Positions 7,650-14,431 of a stretch of DNA of 14,924 nt are shown here, one piece after another (positions within the stretch are counted from its first letter, which is position 1; the number at the start of each line of letters is the position of its first letter). The stretch is from the NCBI GenBank assembly GCA_964548905.1, contig CAZJTL010000131.1, forward strand, positions 1 through 14,924, given 5' to 3'. The notes beneath the pieces are model-generated. The model was not told the DNA's origin. It saw nothing but the letters and a program-made list of their open reading frames with translations, and made no database searches. Position numbers and translations under genes: made by a program. This stretch comes from CAZJTL01 sp964548905. GTDB lineage: Bacteria; Cyanobacteriota; Cyanobacteriia; Cyanobacteriales; Xenococcaceae.

Positions 7650-8343
7650 CTAAGCCTGAATCATAAAATCACTGGCTGCCAAACTTGGATGTCCGCTTAA
7701 AGTAGCAAATTGACCGCCAGCAGCTAAACCAGCAGTTTCTCCATCTGGATTGTAAAATAGATTGCCTGTATTGCTACTGTAAACAATAAATGCTTTGCTA
7801 GTCCCAACAGCGGCATCATTAGCAACTAAAGCAAAATCCGTACTATTGCTAAACCCATTACCTACTGAGCTTGTTAGTACAGTAAAGGTACTTTTATCTA
7901 AAACAATTCGATCGATCTCATGAACAAAATCCTTTAGAGTATCCACACCTAAAGAACTATTAGTTGTATCAAAAACAAAGCGATCGCTACCAGCACCACC
8001 AGTGAGGGTATCATTTTCCTTGGAGTGCATCATCGTTATACAAACCAGAGAGATGATTATCTTTGGCGTTACCAATAATTAGATTTTTGCCCTCATTACC
8101 AGCACCACCATTGAGAGTGTCATTTCCTTCATCTCCCAAGAGATCATCGTTTCCGATACTGCCGTCGAGGCTATCATAGCCAATTCCACCAACAAGAATA
8201 TTATAGCCAGTAACACCAGTCAGAGTATCATTACCCTCATATCCATAAAGCCGATCATCTCCGATACCACCATCGAGAGTGTCATTTCCTTCATCTCCAT
8301 AAAGCTGATCGTCACCAGTACTACCAGTCAGAGTGTCATTCCC
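7650..8343 (-). pseudogene. Broken RTX calcium-binding protein, C-terminal part
   Basis: This is the C-terminal part of a secreted RTX protein. Reading on the minus strand from 8343, one frame gives degenerate nonapeptides (GNDTLTGSTGDDQLYGDEG, GNDTLDGGIGDDRLYGYEG and others) but hits TGA at 8011-8013. The repeat pattern resumes in another frame as ENDTLTGGAGSDRFVFD and runs to 7650. The net change within about 8011-8022 equals one base gained or two lost. The 3' frame ends in a typical C-terminal region after the repeats (DTLKDFV, LFYNPDGETAGLAAGGQFA, ASDFMIQA), which in this family precedes or holds the type I secretion signal. Upstream, an in-frame TAA (8344-8346) directly abuts the first repeat, so the N-terminal part is missing, with no start codon. 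A 24-bp direct repeat at 8113-8136 and 8275-8298 reflects the repeated motif. A short ORF could begin at 8075, but its first 18 residues are out-of-frame repeat DNA. Confidence 0.85.
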
Positions 8344-8373
8344 TTAATTTGAAAAGCATGTAGATTCGCATTC

Positions 8374-8401
8374 GATAGGGCGAATAGCCATTCGCCCCCA
8401 C
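8374..8401. repeat. 28-bp palindromic repeat, copy 2 (diverged)
   Basis: This copy shares the core GGGCGAAT and ATTCGCCC around AGCC with the repeat at 94-121, and its outer arms are imperfect. It lies 30 bases beyond the broken 5' edge of the RTX remnant and 24 bases past the stop of the response regulator gene. Confidence 0.75.
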
Positions 8402-8425
8402 AAAATATCGGTTGTAAACGTTAAA

Positions 8426-9208
8426 TCAGAAGTGACGATCGCGCCTAAACAGAAAACTGTAAATATTGCCAATCCAATCGATCGTGATTTTCAGATACTC
8501 TACTATGGCTGATAGTTTTGAGTACAAATAGTTCCATTTCCTATTTGAGAAAATATTCTTTCTTTCTATTCTCAAATTTAAAGCCTCTGACTTGGAGAGG
8601 CTTTCAACTTCAATGGGAGATTTTTCTTCAGTTGTTAAAGACCAGTTAAAAATGGGATCTAAACTGGCTTTACTTACTCCTGAAGAAATTGCTTTTGGTT
8701 GAGTTGGTGAACTTTTTGGAACTGAAAGCACATCCTCAAGATCGCCAACGGCTTCCTCTAGTAATTGTGTTTCTCGATCTTGGCTAGCCAGACTAGATTG
8801 CCCAGAAACGACTTTTGCTAACAACCTCGATTCTAGTTGAGAATATCCTCGATCGACCGATCGAATTGCTTGAGCTAAATCTTCTGCTAGAGTTTGTTTG
8901 AGTAAATAGCCTTTAGCACCAGCTTGTAATGCTTCGATGACGTATTCATCTTTTTCATAACTACTGAGAACGAGAACTTTTGTCTGAGGGAAATTCTGAG
9001 AGATCTGATGAGTTACTGCGATTCCGTTCATTAAAGGCATTTCAATATCTAAAAGAACTAAATCTGGTCTAAGAATTTCTACCTGCTTGAGCGCTGCTTT
9101 TCCATCTTCAGCAGTTCCCACTACTTCTAATTCAGGTAGTGGATCGAGTAAAACCTGAAGTCCTTGTCGCATTAGATTTTGATCGTCTACCAGCAAAATA
9201 CGAATCAT
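8426..9208 (-). CDS. Response regulator: receiver domain with non-HTH C-terminal tail
   Basis: Residues 1-125 form a complete CheY-like receiver: acidic pair Asp8/Asp9 (LLVDDQ), phospho-acceptor Asp54 (VLLDIEMP), Ser82 (VLVLSS) and Lys104 (GYLLK). The alpha4-beta5 face (EALQAGAKGYLLK) is that of NarL/FixJ regulators, which normally end in a LuxR-type helix-turn-helix. Here the remaining 135 residues show no LTxRExEVL motif. They hold an acidic stretch (EEAVGDLEDVL), a low-complexity linker and a hydrophobic, amphipathic C-terminus (YLKITIDWIGNIYSFLFRR). The output may therefore be protein or membrane interaction, or the HTH was lost. No HTH-like reading occurs downstream before the palindromic repeat, so a simple frameshift is not supported. 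No histidine kinase is adjacent. The start at 9208 aligns with family N-termini (MIRILLVDDQ) but lacks a Shine-Dalgarno. Confidence 0.88.
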   Translation of the reverse strand: MIRILLVDDQNLMRQGLQVLLDPLPELEVVGTAEDGKAALKQVEILRPDLVLLDIEMPLMNGIAVTHQISQNFPQTKVLVLSSYEKDEYVIEALQAGAKGYLLKQTLAEDLAQAIRSVDRGYSQLESRLLAKVVSGQSSLASQDRETQLLEEAVGDLEDVLSVPKSSPTQPKAISSGVSKASLDPIFNWSLTTEEKSPIEVESLSKSEALNLRIERKNIFSNRKWNYLYSKLSAIVEYLKITIDWIGNIYSFLFRRDRHF

Positions 9209-9452
9209 GAGGAGATTTGAAATCTGAATTATTGAGAGTATCGATCCAATCTAGCAACGACCGAGAAGAATTGCTCGATCAAAAAATATAGAGATTTTCT
9301 GTTGCCTTTTCCTTCAGAAGATAAATTTAACTAATTAGGTATAAAATATACTTATATTATTTTTTCTTGTAATTTTTTTTTATTATGATTATAGTAGTAA
9401 TTAAGTCAGCAACAAATCTTAACATTCGACTTAAACAGCTCGATCGAAAACT

Positions 9453-9749
9453 ATGCACACTCTAGCTCAGCAAACTAACTATAAATTTCCAAATCTTCTT
9501 AAATCCATCAAAAAATGGCTCGATCGTCTGGAGATTAAAGAAGAGCAAGCGGCGCGTCGAATTGTTAAACTTATTCCTTCTCAATGTCCATTTGCTCGTC
9601 AAATTCGCATTGGCGATCGGGTGCTTTTTTGCATTCCTCCTCTATGCAAACTTAACCCTCTCTACGAACAACTAATTTCTTTACGCTTTCGCGCTCTTTG
9701 TTTCTTGGCTGAGCAATGCGGTGAAGATATCACTCCTTATTGCATCTAA
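9453..9749 (+). CDS. Mo-dependent nitrogenase C-terminal-like protein
   Basis: A 98-residue protein of the family annotated as Mo-dependent nitrogenase C-terminal, found as small stand-alone proteins in cyanobacteria and named for similarity to a segment of nitrogenase-related proteins. Recognised motifs are IPSQCPFARQI, LFCIPPLCKLNPLYEQL and LRFRALCFLAEQCGEDITPY, with Cys45, Cys60, Cys65, Cys83, Cys89 and Cys97. The spacing suggests metal binding, but that is inference, and the family's presence is not evidence of nitrogen fixation. No nif gene is in the window. There is no signal peptide or membrane helix. It is preceded by an AT-rich 244-base gap and converges on leuC over a likely shared terminator. 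Confidence 0.85.
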   Translation: MHTLAQQTNYKFPNLLKSIKKWLDRLEIKEEQAARRIVKLIPSQCPFARQIRIGDRVLFCIPPLCKLNPLYEQLISLRFRALCFLAEQCGEDITPYCI

Positions 9750-9795
9750 AATTGAAGGTGCGATCGCCCTATGTTGTAACGCACCAATTTCAATT
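9750..9795. terminator. Hairpin between convergent genes, possible bidirectional terminator
   Basis: The left arm AATTGAAGGTGCG (9750-9762) pairs with CGCACC (9780-9785) and TTCAATT (9789-9795). This makes a 13-bp stem with a 3-base bulge and a 17-base loop. It occupies almost the whole gap between the two stop codons. Flanking T-runs are short on both strands, so termination in either direction is inferred. Confidence 0.5.
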
Positions 9796-11224
9796 AAATT
9801 AAATCTCTAACATCAGCAACTTCACCCTTAACCGCCGCCGCAACTACCATAGCTGGACTCATCAATAAGGTTCTTCCCGTAGCAGAACCCTGGCGACCTT
9901 TAAAATTTCGATTAGAAGAAGAAGCACTAATCTGAGTTCCCTGTAATTTATCGGGATTCATTGCCAAACACATCGAACATCCTGGTTCGCGCCATTCAAA
10001 GCCAGCTTCGGTAAAAATTCGATCTAATCCTTCTGCTTCAGCTTCTTGTTTGACTCGTTCTGAACCTGGAACGACAAAAGCTTTGATTCCATTGGCTACA
10101 TGTTTTCCTTTGGCAACTTTGGCAGCTTCTCTTAAATCGCTCAATCTGCCATTGGTACAGCTACCGATGAAACAGACATCGATTTTAGTTCCTTTGATTG
10201 GTGTACCTGGAGTAAGCTGCATGTATTTATAAGCTTCTTCAGCGATCGCGCGATCGGAGTCTTCTAAATTTTCGGCAATGGGAATCGTTTCGCTGACTCC
10301 TATTCCCTGTCCTGGTGTAATTCCCCAAGTTACTGTCGGTTCGATCTCAGAGGCATTGAAAGTAACTGTATCATCGTAGACTGCATCCTCGTCACTGCGG
10401 ATACTCTGCCACCATTGAACAGCTTTGTCCCATGCTTCCCCTTTGGGTGCAAAATCTCGGTCTTTGAGGTAGGCAAAAGTTACTTCATCTGGATTGACAT
10501 AACCACAACGCGCACCACCTTCGATCGCCATGTTGCAAACTGTCATTCTCTCTTCCATTGTCATCGCAGCAAAAGTAGTACCAGCAAACTCGTAGGCATA
10601 TCCCACACCACCTTTCACGCCTAATTTACGAATAATGTGCAGAATGACATCTTTAGCATAAACTCCTTGGGGTAATTTACCGTTTACCTCAATTTTACGG
10701 ACTTTTAATTTAGATAGCGCTAGGGTTTGAGAAGCTAAGACATCACGAACTTGAGAAGTACCAATACCAAAAGCGATCGCGCCGAAAGCGCCGTGAGTAG
10801 AAGTATGGGAGTCACCGCAGGCGATCGTCATTCCAGGTTGAGTTAATCCCATTTCTGGTGCAATCACATGAACGATACCTTGAGAACCAGAACCGACATT
10901 ATAAAAACGAATTCCATACTCTTGCGTATTTTTTTCCAATGCCTGCATCATTTCTTCTGCTAAAGTGTCAGCAAAAGGACGCGCTTGATTTTCGGTAGGA
11001 ACAATATGATCGACAGTAGCTACAGTTCTCTCTGGAAATAAGACTTTTAGTCCTCTATCTCTCAACATACCAAAAGCTTGAGGACTGGTGACTTCATGAA
11101 TCAAGTGCAAACCAATAAACAATTGGGTTTGATTAGAGGATGACTGAGATGGAACTTCAGCAGATCCTACACCCCCAACTGTATGTAAATCCCAGACTTT
11201 ATCAAATAGTGTTCTCTCGCTCAT
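9794..11224 (-). CDS. leuC: 3-isopropylmalate dehydratase large subunit
   Basis: LeuC, with LeuD, isomerises 2-isopropylmalate to 3-isopropylmalate in leucine synthesis (cytosol). At 476 residues it is the full length of the aconitase-like large subunit. 4Fe-4S ligands are Cys356 (FIGSCTNGR), Cys416 and Cys419 (PGCSMC). Active-site segments are TVDHIVPT, CGDSHTSTHGAFG, GIGTSQV and SSSNRNFKGRQG near the C-terminus. The N-terminus MSERTLFDKVWDLHTVG is typical and supports the start. Right after it, residues 18-32 (GVGSAEVPSQSSSNQ) replace the usual short loop TLPSG-type, an insertion of about 9 residues at a surface position. leuD does not lie next to it, although the two are often adjacent in bacteria, so the partner must be encoded elsewhere. 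There is no clear Shine-Dalgarno. Upstream is a long repeat-filled gap. Confidence 0.96.
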   Translation of the reverse strand: MSERTLFDKVWDLHTVGGVGSAEVPSQSSSNQTQLFIGLHLIHEVTSPQAFGMLRDRGLKVLFPERTVATVDHIVPTENQARPFADTLAEEMMQALEKNTQEYGIRFYNVGSGSQGIVHVIAPEMGLTQPGMTIACGDSHTSTHGAFGAIAFGIGTSQVRDVLASQTLALSKLKVRKIEVNGKLPQGVYAKDVILHIIRKLGVKGGVGYAYEFAGTTFAAMTMEERMTVCNMAIEGGARCGYVNPDEVTFAYLKDRDFAPKGEAWDKAVQWWQSIRSDEDAVYDDTVTFNASEIEPTVTWGITPGQGIGVSETIPIAENLEDSDRAIAEEAYKYMQLTPGTPIKGTKIDVCFIGSCTNGRLSDLREAAKVAKGKHVANGIKAFVVPGSERVKQEAEAEGLDRIFTEAGFEWREPGCSMCLAMNPDKLQGTQISASSSNRNFKGRQGSATGRTLLMSPAMVVAAAVKGEVADVRDLI

Positions 11225-11239
11225 AGTGTTTATTAATTT

Positions 11240-11505
11240 GTTTGTTCATGGTTCATAGAGAAGGCAGAAGGCAGTGGTTCGACAAGCTCACCAACCAGGC
11301 AGGAGGAAAGTAGGAAGTAGGAAGTAGGAAGTAGGAAGTTTTTTACTCATTACTCATTAAGCTAATCCACATTTAATTTGCATACTACATTTTCCTTATG
11401 ACTTATGACTTATGACTTATGACTTATCTCAACCAGCAAACTTGATGTTGACCAGCTTACTTCCCCTACACCCTACACCCTACACCCTAATCCCTGCTCC
11501 CTAAC
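11240..11505. repeat. Heptamer tandem arrays: GTAGGAA x4, ATGACTT x4, CCCTACA x3
   Basis: GTAGGAA occurs four times (11310-11337), ATGACTT four times (11398-11425) and CCCTACA three times (11464-11484) followed by diverged CCCTAAT and CCCTGCT units. Pairs of GAAGGCA (11260-11273) and ACTCATT (11345-11358) also occur. The same units appear in other gaps of the window. Confidence 0.85.
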
Positions 11506-11842
11506 CCCTTGTACATTAGATTAGATAATCCAAGACATTGATGTCCAATATATTTTTATATTGTTATTAAGATCGAAAACATCTTAAAAATTAGAGATTG
11601 GAGATTAGAGCATCAGACTTAGGGATTAAGATTCTAAGTGAAAAATCTAGATAGCAACCCAAGAAGATAAAGAAATTTGCAATAATAGACCAAAGTAAAA
11701 AAAATAGTATTGTCTAAAGATTCAGATAAAAAAATATATGAGTGCAGCATGGCAGAAATAACCAGTCAGTCCAGCTTAAAAGTAGAAATTAGAAAGTAAA
11801 AAAACTTCAGCGGAGCCGAAGACGCTCCGCCTCCGGACTTCA

Positions 11843-11870
11843 GTACGGGCGAATCGCCATTCGCCCCTAC
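11843..11870. repeat. 28-bp palindromic repeat, copy 3 (two mismatches)
   Basis: This copy matches the one at 94-121 except at two positions (C for G at base 4 and at base 13), which slightly spoils the palindrome. It lies in the leuC-rseP gap, directly after a second inverted repeat (GCGGAG/CTCCGC at 11810-11830), so repeats of different types are nested here. Confidence 0.8.
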
Positions 11871-11975
11871 GACTTTAGACTTTAAAACCTTCTGCCTTCT
11901 GCCTTCGTACTTCTGCCTTCTTGCACTAGACAATACCTAAAAAATCAACAGTAAAGTTAGTTTATTTATTGAAAT

Positions 11976-13067
11976 ATGTCGGTTTTGGCAGCGATCGCCG
12001 TCTTGGCACTTTTAATTGTAGTTCACGAACTAGGTCATTTTACCGCAGCTCGCGCACAAGGAATTCACGTCAATCGTTTTTCGATTGGTTTTGGTCCTGC
12101 ATTATTAAAATATCAAGGTTCTCAAACTGAATACGCCATTAGAGCTTTTCCTTTAGGCGGTTATGTCGGTTTTCCTGATGACGACCCCGACAGCGACATC
12201 CCTCCTGACGACCCTAATTTACTTCGCAATCGTCCCCTATTTGATCGCGCGATTGTCATTAGTGCTGGAGTAATTGCTAATCTAATTTTTGCCTATTTTC
12301 TTTTAGTCGGACAAATAAGCCTTGTCGGTTTTCAAGATGTTAACTATCAACCTGGGGTACTTGTTCCTCAAGTAGTAGAAACAACTTCGGTTGCTGCTAA
12401 AGCGGGAATGAAATCTGGAGATATTATCTTAGCAATCGACGAGCAACAATTAATCGCCTCGAAAGAATCTTTAACTACTTTGAGAGATAAAATTAAAAAC
12501 TCACCAGAGCAACCTCTCCATCTCTCAATTAAAAGAGGCGATCGAACTCTCAAGATTACTGTTACTCCAGAAAAAGACCCAAATGGCAAAGGCAAAATTG
12601 GCGTTATGCTTGCCCCTAATGGAAAAGCAGTCCGTCGTTCGATTAACAATATGGTCGAAGCATTTACCCTAGGTGCTAATGAATTTCAACGTCTTTCTCA
12701 ACTAATAGTTCAAGGTTTTTGGCAGTTAATTAGTAATTTTAACGAAACAGCCGAACAAGTAGCTGGGCCAGTGGCGATCGTCGCTGTAGGTGCAGAATTG
12801 GCTCGTAATGACCTGAGCAATCTATTTCAATTTGGAGCTTTAATTAGCATTAACCTGGCAATTATCAATATTTTGCCTCTACCAGCATTAGATGGCGGTC
12901 AATTGGCTTTTTTGGCACTTGAAGGCATTCTTGGTAAGCCATTGCCTAACAAAATTCAAGAAGGAATTATGCAAACTGGCTTAGTTTTACTTCTGGGTTT
13001 GGGCGTATTTCTGATTGTCCGAGATACGGTTAATTTACCTGGTATTCAACAACTTTTCAATCAATAA
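11976..13067 (+). CDS. rseP: RseP-type site-2 intramembrane zinc protease
   Basis: An M50-family protease that cuts membrane-spanning substrates such as anti-sigma factors within the bilayer. The 363 residues hold an N-terminal helix with the zinc motif HELGH (His17, Glu18, His21) and a second helix at about 92-115. One PDZ-like domain spans about 125-200 (VVETTSVAAKAGMKSGDIIL). The third zinc ligand is Asp306 in NILPLPALDGGQL, and a final helix spans about 333-347. An acidic insert (DDDPDSDIPPDDP, 68-80) follows the GGYV segment, as in cyanobacterial members. The start is placed so that the first helix begins at MSVLAAIAVLALLIVV; no Shine-Dalgarno is visible. Regulatory substrates are unknown here. 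nth follows after a 109-base repeat spacer, so co-transcription is possible but unproven. Confidence 0.94.
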   Translation: MSVLAAIAVLALLIVVHELGHFTAARAQGIHVNRFSIGFGPALLKYQGSQTEYAIRAFPLGGYVGFPDDDPDSDIPPDDPNLLRNRPLFDRAIVISAGVIANLIFAYFLLVGQISLVGFQDVNYQPGVLVPQVVETTSVAAKAGMKSGDIILAIDEQQLIASKESLTTLRDKIKNSPEQPLHLSIKRGDRTLKITVTPEKDPNGKGKIGVMLAPNGKAVRRSINNMVEAFTLGANEFQRLSQLIVQGFWQLISNFNETAEQVAGPVAIVAVGAELARNDLSNLFQFGALISINLAIINILPLPALDGGQLAFLALEGILGKPLPNKIQEGIMQTGLVLLLGLGVFLIVRDTVNLPGIQQLFNQ

Positions 13068-13078
13068 ATTGGGTTTAT

Positions 13079-13169
13079 TGTTCATTGTTCATTGTTCATT
13101 GTTTTAGAACAAACTGATAACTGATAGCTGATAGCTGATAGCTGAAATGCTGATAGCTGATGACTGACT
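13079..13169. repeat. Heptamer arrays TTCATTG x3 and CTGATAG-type x6
   Basis: TTCATTG occurs three times (13081-13101). CTGATAA is followed by CTGATAG three times (13114-13141), an interrupted unit, then CTGATAG and CTGATGA (13150-13163). The array ends only about 8 bases before the nth start codon, so the nth leader is repeat-derived. Confidence 0.85.
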
Positions 13170-13176
13170 GCTCAAA

Positions 13177-13851
13177 GTGAAAACAAAATTGGCTTCCAAA
13201 AAACAGCGTGCGCCTGAGATTTTGGCTCAACTGAAGTGTCTTTATCCAGGCGCTACCTGTAGTCTTAATTATGAAACTCCCGTACAGCTTTTAGTTGCTA
13301 CTATTCTTTCGGCACAATGTACTGATGAACGAGTCAACAAAGTAACTCCTGCTTTGTTCGATCGCTTTCCTGATGCTTATTCTCTAGCTGGTTGCGATCG
13401 CGAAGAGTTAGAAAGCTTGATTCGTTCTACAGGTTTTTATCGCAACAAAGCGAAAAATATTCAAGGCGCTTGTCAGCTTATTGTTAAAGAATATGGTGGT
13501 GAAGTTCCCAAACAGATGGAAGAATTACTCAAGTTGCCTGGAGTAGCGCGAAAAACTGCCAATGTCGTCTTAGCTCATGCTTATGGGATTATTGTCGGGG
13601 TGACTGTGGATACTCATGTCAAGCGTTTGAGTAACCGTCTTGGTTTAACTAAGCAAGCAGATCCCATTAAAATCGAACAAGATTTAATGAAATTGGTGCC
13701 TCAACCAGAATGGGAAAATCTTTCTATTCATCTGATTTTTCACGGTCGGGCTATTTGTAAGGCACGTAAACCCGATTGTGATGTTTGCACCTTAGCAGAT
13801 TTGTGTCCAGCTTCAACAGAGCAATTAAGCAATGCTCAAGCAACTGTTTGA
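13177..13851 (+). CDS. nth: Endonuclease III (DNA glycosylase/AP lyase)
   Basis: A base-excision repair enzyme that removes oxidised pyrimidines and nicks the abasic site. The 224 residues match the family. The helix-hairpin-helix LPGVARKTANVVL carries catalytic Lys126. The catalytic Asp145 lies in VTVDTHV. The C-terminal 4Fe-4S loop has Cys194, Cys201, Cys204 and Cys210 in the C-x6-C-x2-C-x5-C pattern. SAQCTDERVNKVTP (45-58) is the usual N-terminal signature. The start is GTG, preceded by repeat DNA with no Shine-Dalgarno. The next in-frame Met is well inside the domain (about residue 114), so GTG or another near-start codon must be used. Its last 16 bases overlap the 3' end of hicB on the other strand. 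Confidence 0.96.
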   Translation: MKTKLASKKQRAPEILAQLKCLYPGATCSLNYETPVQLLVATILSAQCTDERVNKVTPALFDRFPDAYSLAGCDREELESLIRSTGFYRNKAKNIQGACQLIVKEYGGEVPKQMEELLKLPGVARKTANVVLAHAYGIIVGVTVDTHVKRLSNRLGLTKQADPIKIEQDLMKLVPQPEWENLSIHLIFHGRAICKARKPDCDVCTLADLCPASTEQLSNAQATV

Positions 13852-14057
13852 TAGATAGCAGGACGATATTTGGGAACAGGGAGAGAATTTCCTTTTGCTG
13901 TGGCTGTTTCCAACCATGACGCTTTTGCTAAGAGAACTTCTTTCAAAGCTTCTTCTGGTGTTGCTCCCCAAGCAGAACAATATTTAAGATCTGGTATATC
14001 TGCTATATATCCTTCGTCTTCATCACTGTAAAAAATGTTGATATGATAGTCTTTCAT
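13836..14057 (-). CDS. hicB: HicB-family antitoxin
   Basis: 73 residues with the HicB N-terminal fold: INIFYSDEDEGYIADIPDL followed by GATPEEALKEVLLAKASWLE. HicB antitoxins bind and block HicA. The C-terminus (GNSLPVPKYRPAIYQ) is short, with no obvious ribbon-helix-helix or HTH, so autoregulation through this protein is doubtful. Its ATG overlaps the hicA stop as ATGA, so the two are translationally coupled. Its own strong ribosome site favours antitoxin output. The gene ends inside the 3' end of nth on the opposite strand. Confidence 0.85.
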   Translation of the reverse strand: MKDYHINIFYSDEDEGYIADIPDLKYCSAWGATPEEALKEVLLAKASWLETATAKGNSLPVPKYRPAIYQTVA

Positions 14058-14314
14058 GTTTCATCCTCCTCCATTGACAGCGAATGTTCTTCTACCAATT
14101 TTAGAAACTGCTTTACTTGATAGGGAATAGCTTTTCCATTTCGGTTTTGTAAATTCAAAATTTCTGTAATTCTTGAATTGGTATAAATGTGATGACTACC
14201 CTTGATTCTAGATAACTCAAACCCGAATGCCTCTACTAAAGTTATAAATTCTTGAAACTGAATATTTTTCGAGCCAGAAAGAACTTTTTGAAAAAGCTTG
14301 AGTTTTTTAACCAC
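14054..14314 (-). CDS. hicA: HicA-family mRNA interferase toxin
   Basis: 86 residues, somewhat longer than classical HicA (about 60) because of an N-terminal extension (LKLFQKVLSGSKNIQF). The core FITLVEAFGFELSRIKGSHHIY carries the catalytic His of the G-S-H motif (His41/His42). The C-terminal helix YQVKQFLKLVEEHSLS is also typical. HicA is a double-stranded RNA-binding-fold ribonuclease that cleaves mRNA when not bound by HicB. It is first in a two-gene operon with hicB, running toward nth and away from rpsN. The active-site His is present, so the toxin looks intact. The start at 14314 has only a weak upstream signal, consistent with low toxin translation. Confidence 0.83.
   Translation of the reverse strand: MVKKLKLFQKVLSGSKNIQFQEFITLVEAFGFELSRIKGSHHIYTNSRITEILNLQNRNGKAIPYQVKQFLKLVEEHSLSMEEDET
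14065..14072 (-). promoter_or_regulatory. Strong Shine-Dalgarno of hicB inside hicA
   Basis: On the minus strand GGAGGAGG lies 7 bases before the hicB ATG and is encoded by the last hicA codons (Met-Glu-Glu-Asp). It is one of very few strong ribosome sites in the window and should favour antitoxin over toxin synthesis. Confidence 0.8.
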
Positions 14315-14360
14315 AATAAGTTATTCAAAACAAAAAACTTGAATTCAAGACAGCTTAAAT

Positions 14361-14389
14361 TTAGCACAGTGCCATAAAAAAGTTATAAT
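14361..14389 (+). promoter_or_regulatory. Sigma70-type promoter of rpsN
   Basis: TTAGCA (14361-14366, 4 of 6 to the -35 consensus) and a perfect TATAAT (14384-14389) are separated by exactly 17 bases. Transcription would start near 14396, giving a leader of about 36 bases. The hicA gene is divergent, and its promoter must lie in the same 117-base gap. Confidence 0.6.
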
Positions 14390-14431
14390 CAAAAATTGTG
14401 TATTTTATAGATTGAGTATCGATCGAGGTTT

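Larger units (their letters stand above)
11225..11975. other. 751-base repeat-rich intergenic region
   Basis: I find no gene on either strand. The leuC-proximal part (11240-11510) is built of heptamer arrays, described in the next entry. The middle (11521-11800) is AT-rich with no recognisable protein; the longest readable stretch from an ATG is 16 codons. Then come an inverted repeat GCGGAG/CTCCGC (11810-11830), the palindromic repeat (11843-11870) and TGCCTTC-type units (11889-11924). The promoters of leuC (-) and rseP (+) must lie here, but no strong -35/-10 pair stood out. Confidence 0.7.

Noticed and set aside
9453..9749. Evidence for nitrogen fixation
   Set aside because: As far as I know the small family also occurs in non-fixing cyanobacteria, and no nif gene is present here.
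10050..10624. Plus-strand ORFs of 60 and 69 codons
   Set aside because: They are antisense to the conserved leuC coding region and show no motif.
11750..11800. Short ORF starting ATGGCAGAAATAACC in the leuC-rseP gap
   Set aside because: Only 16 codons, no Shine-Dalgarno and no recognisable sequence.
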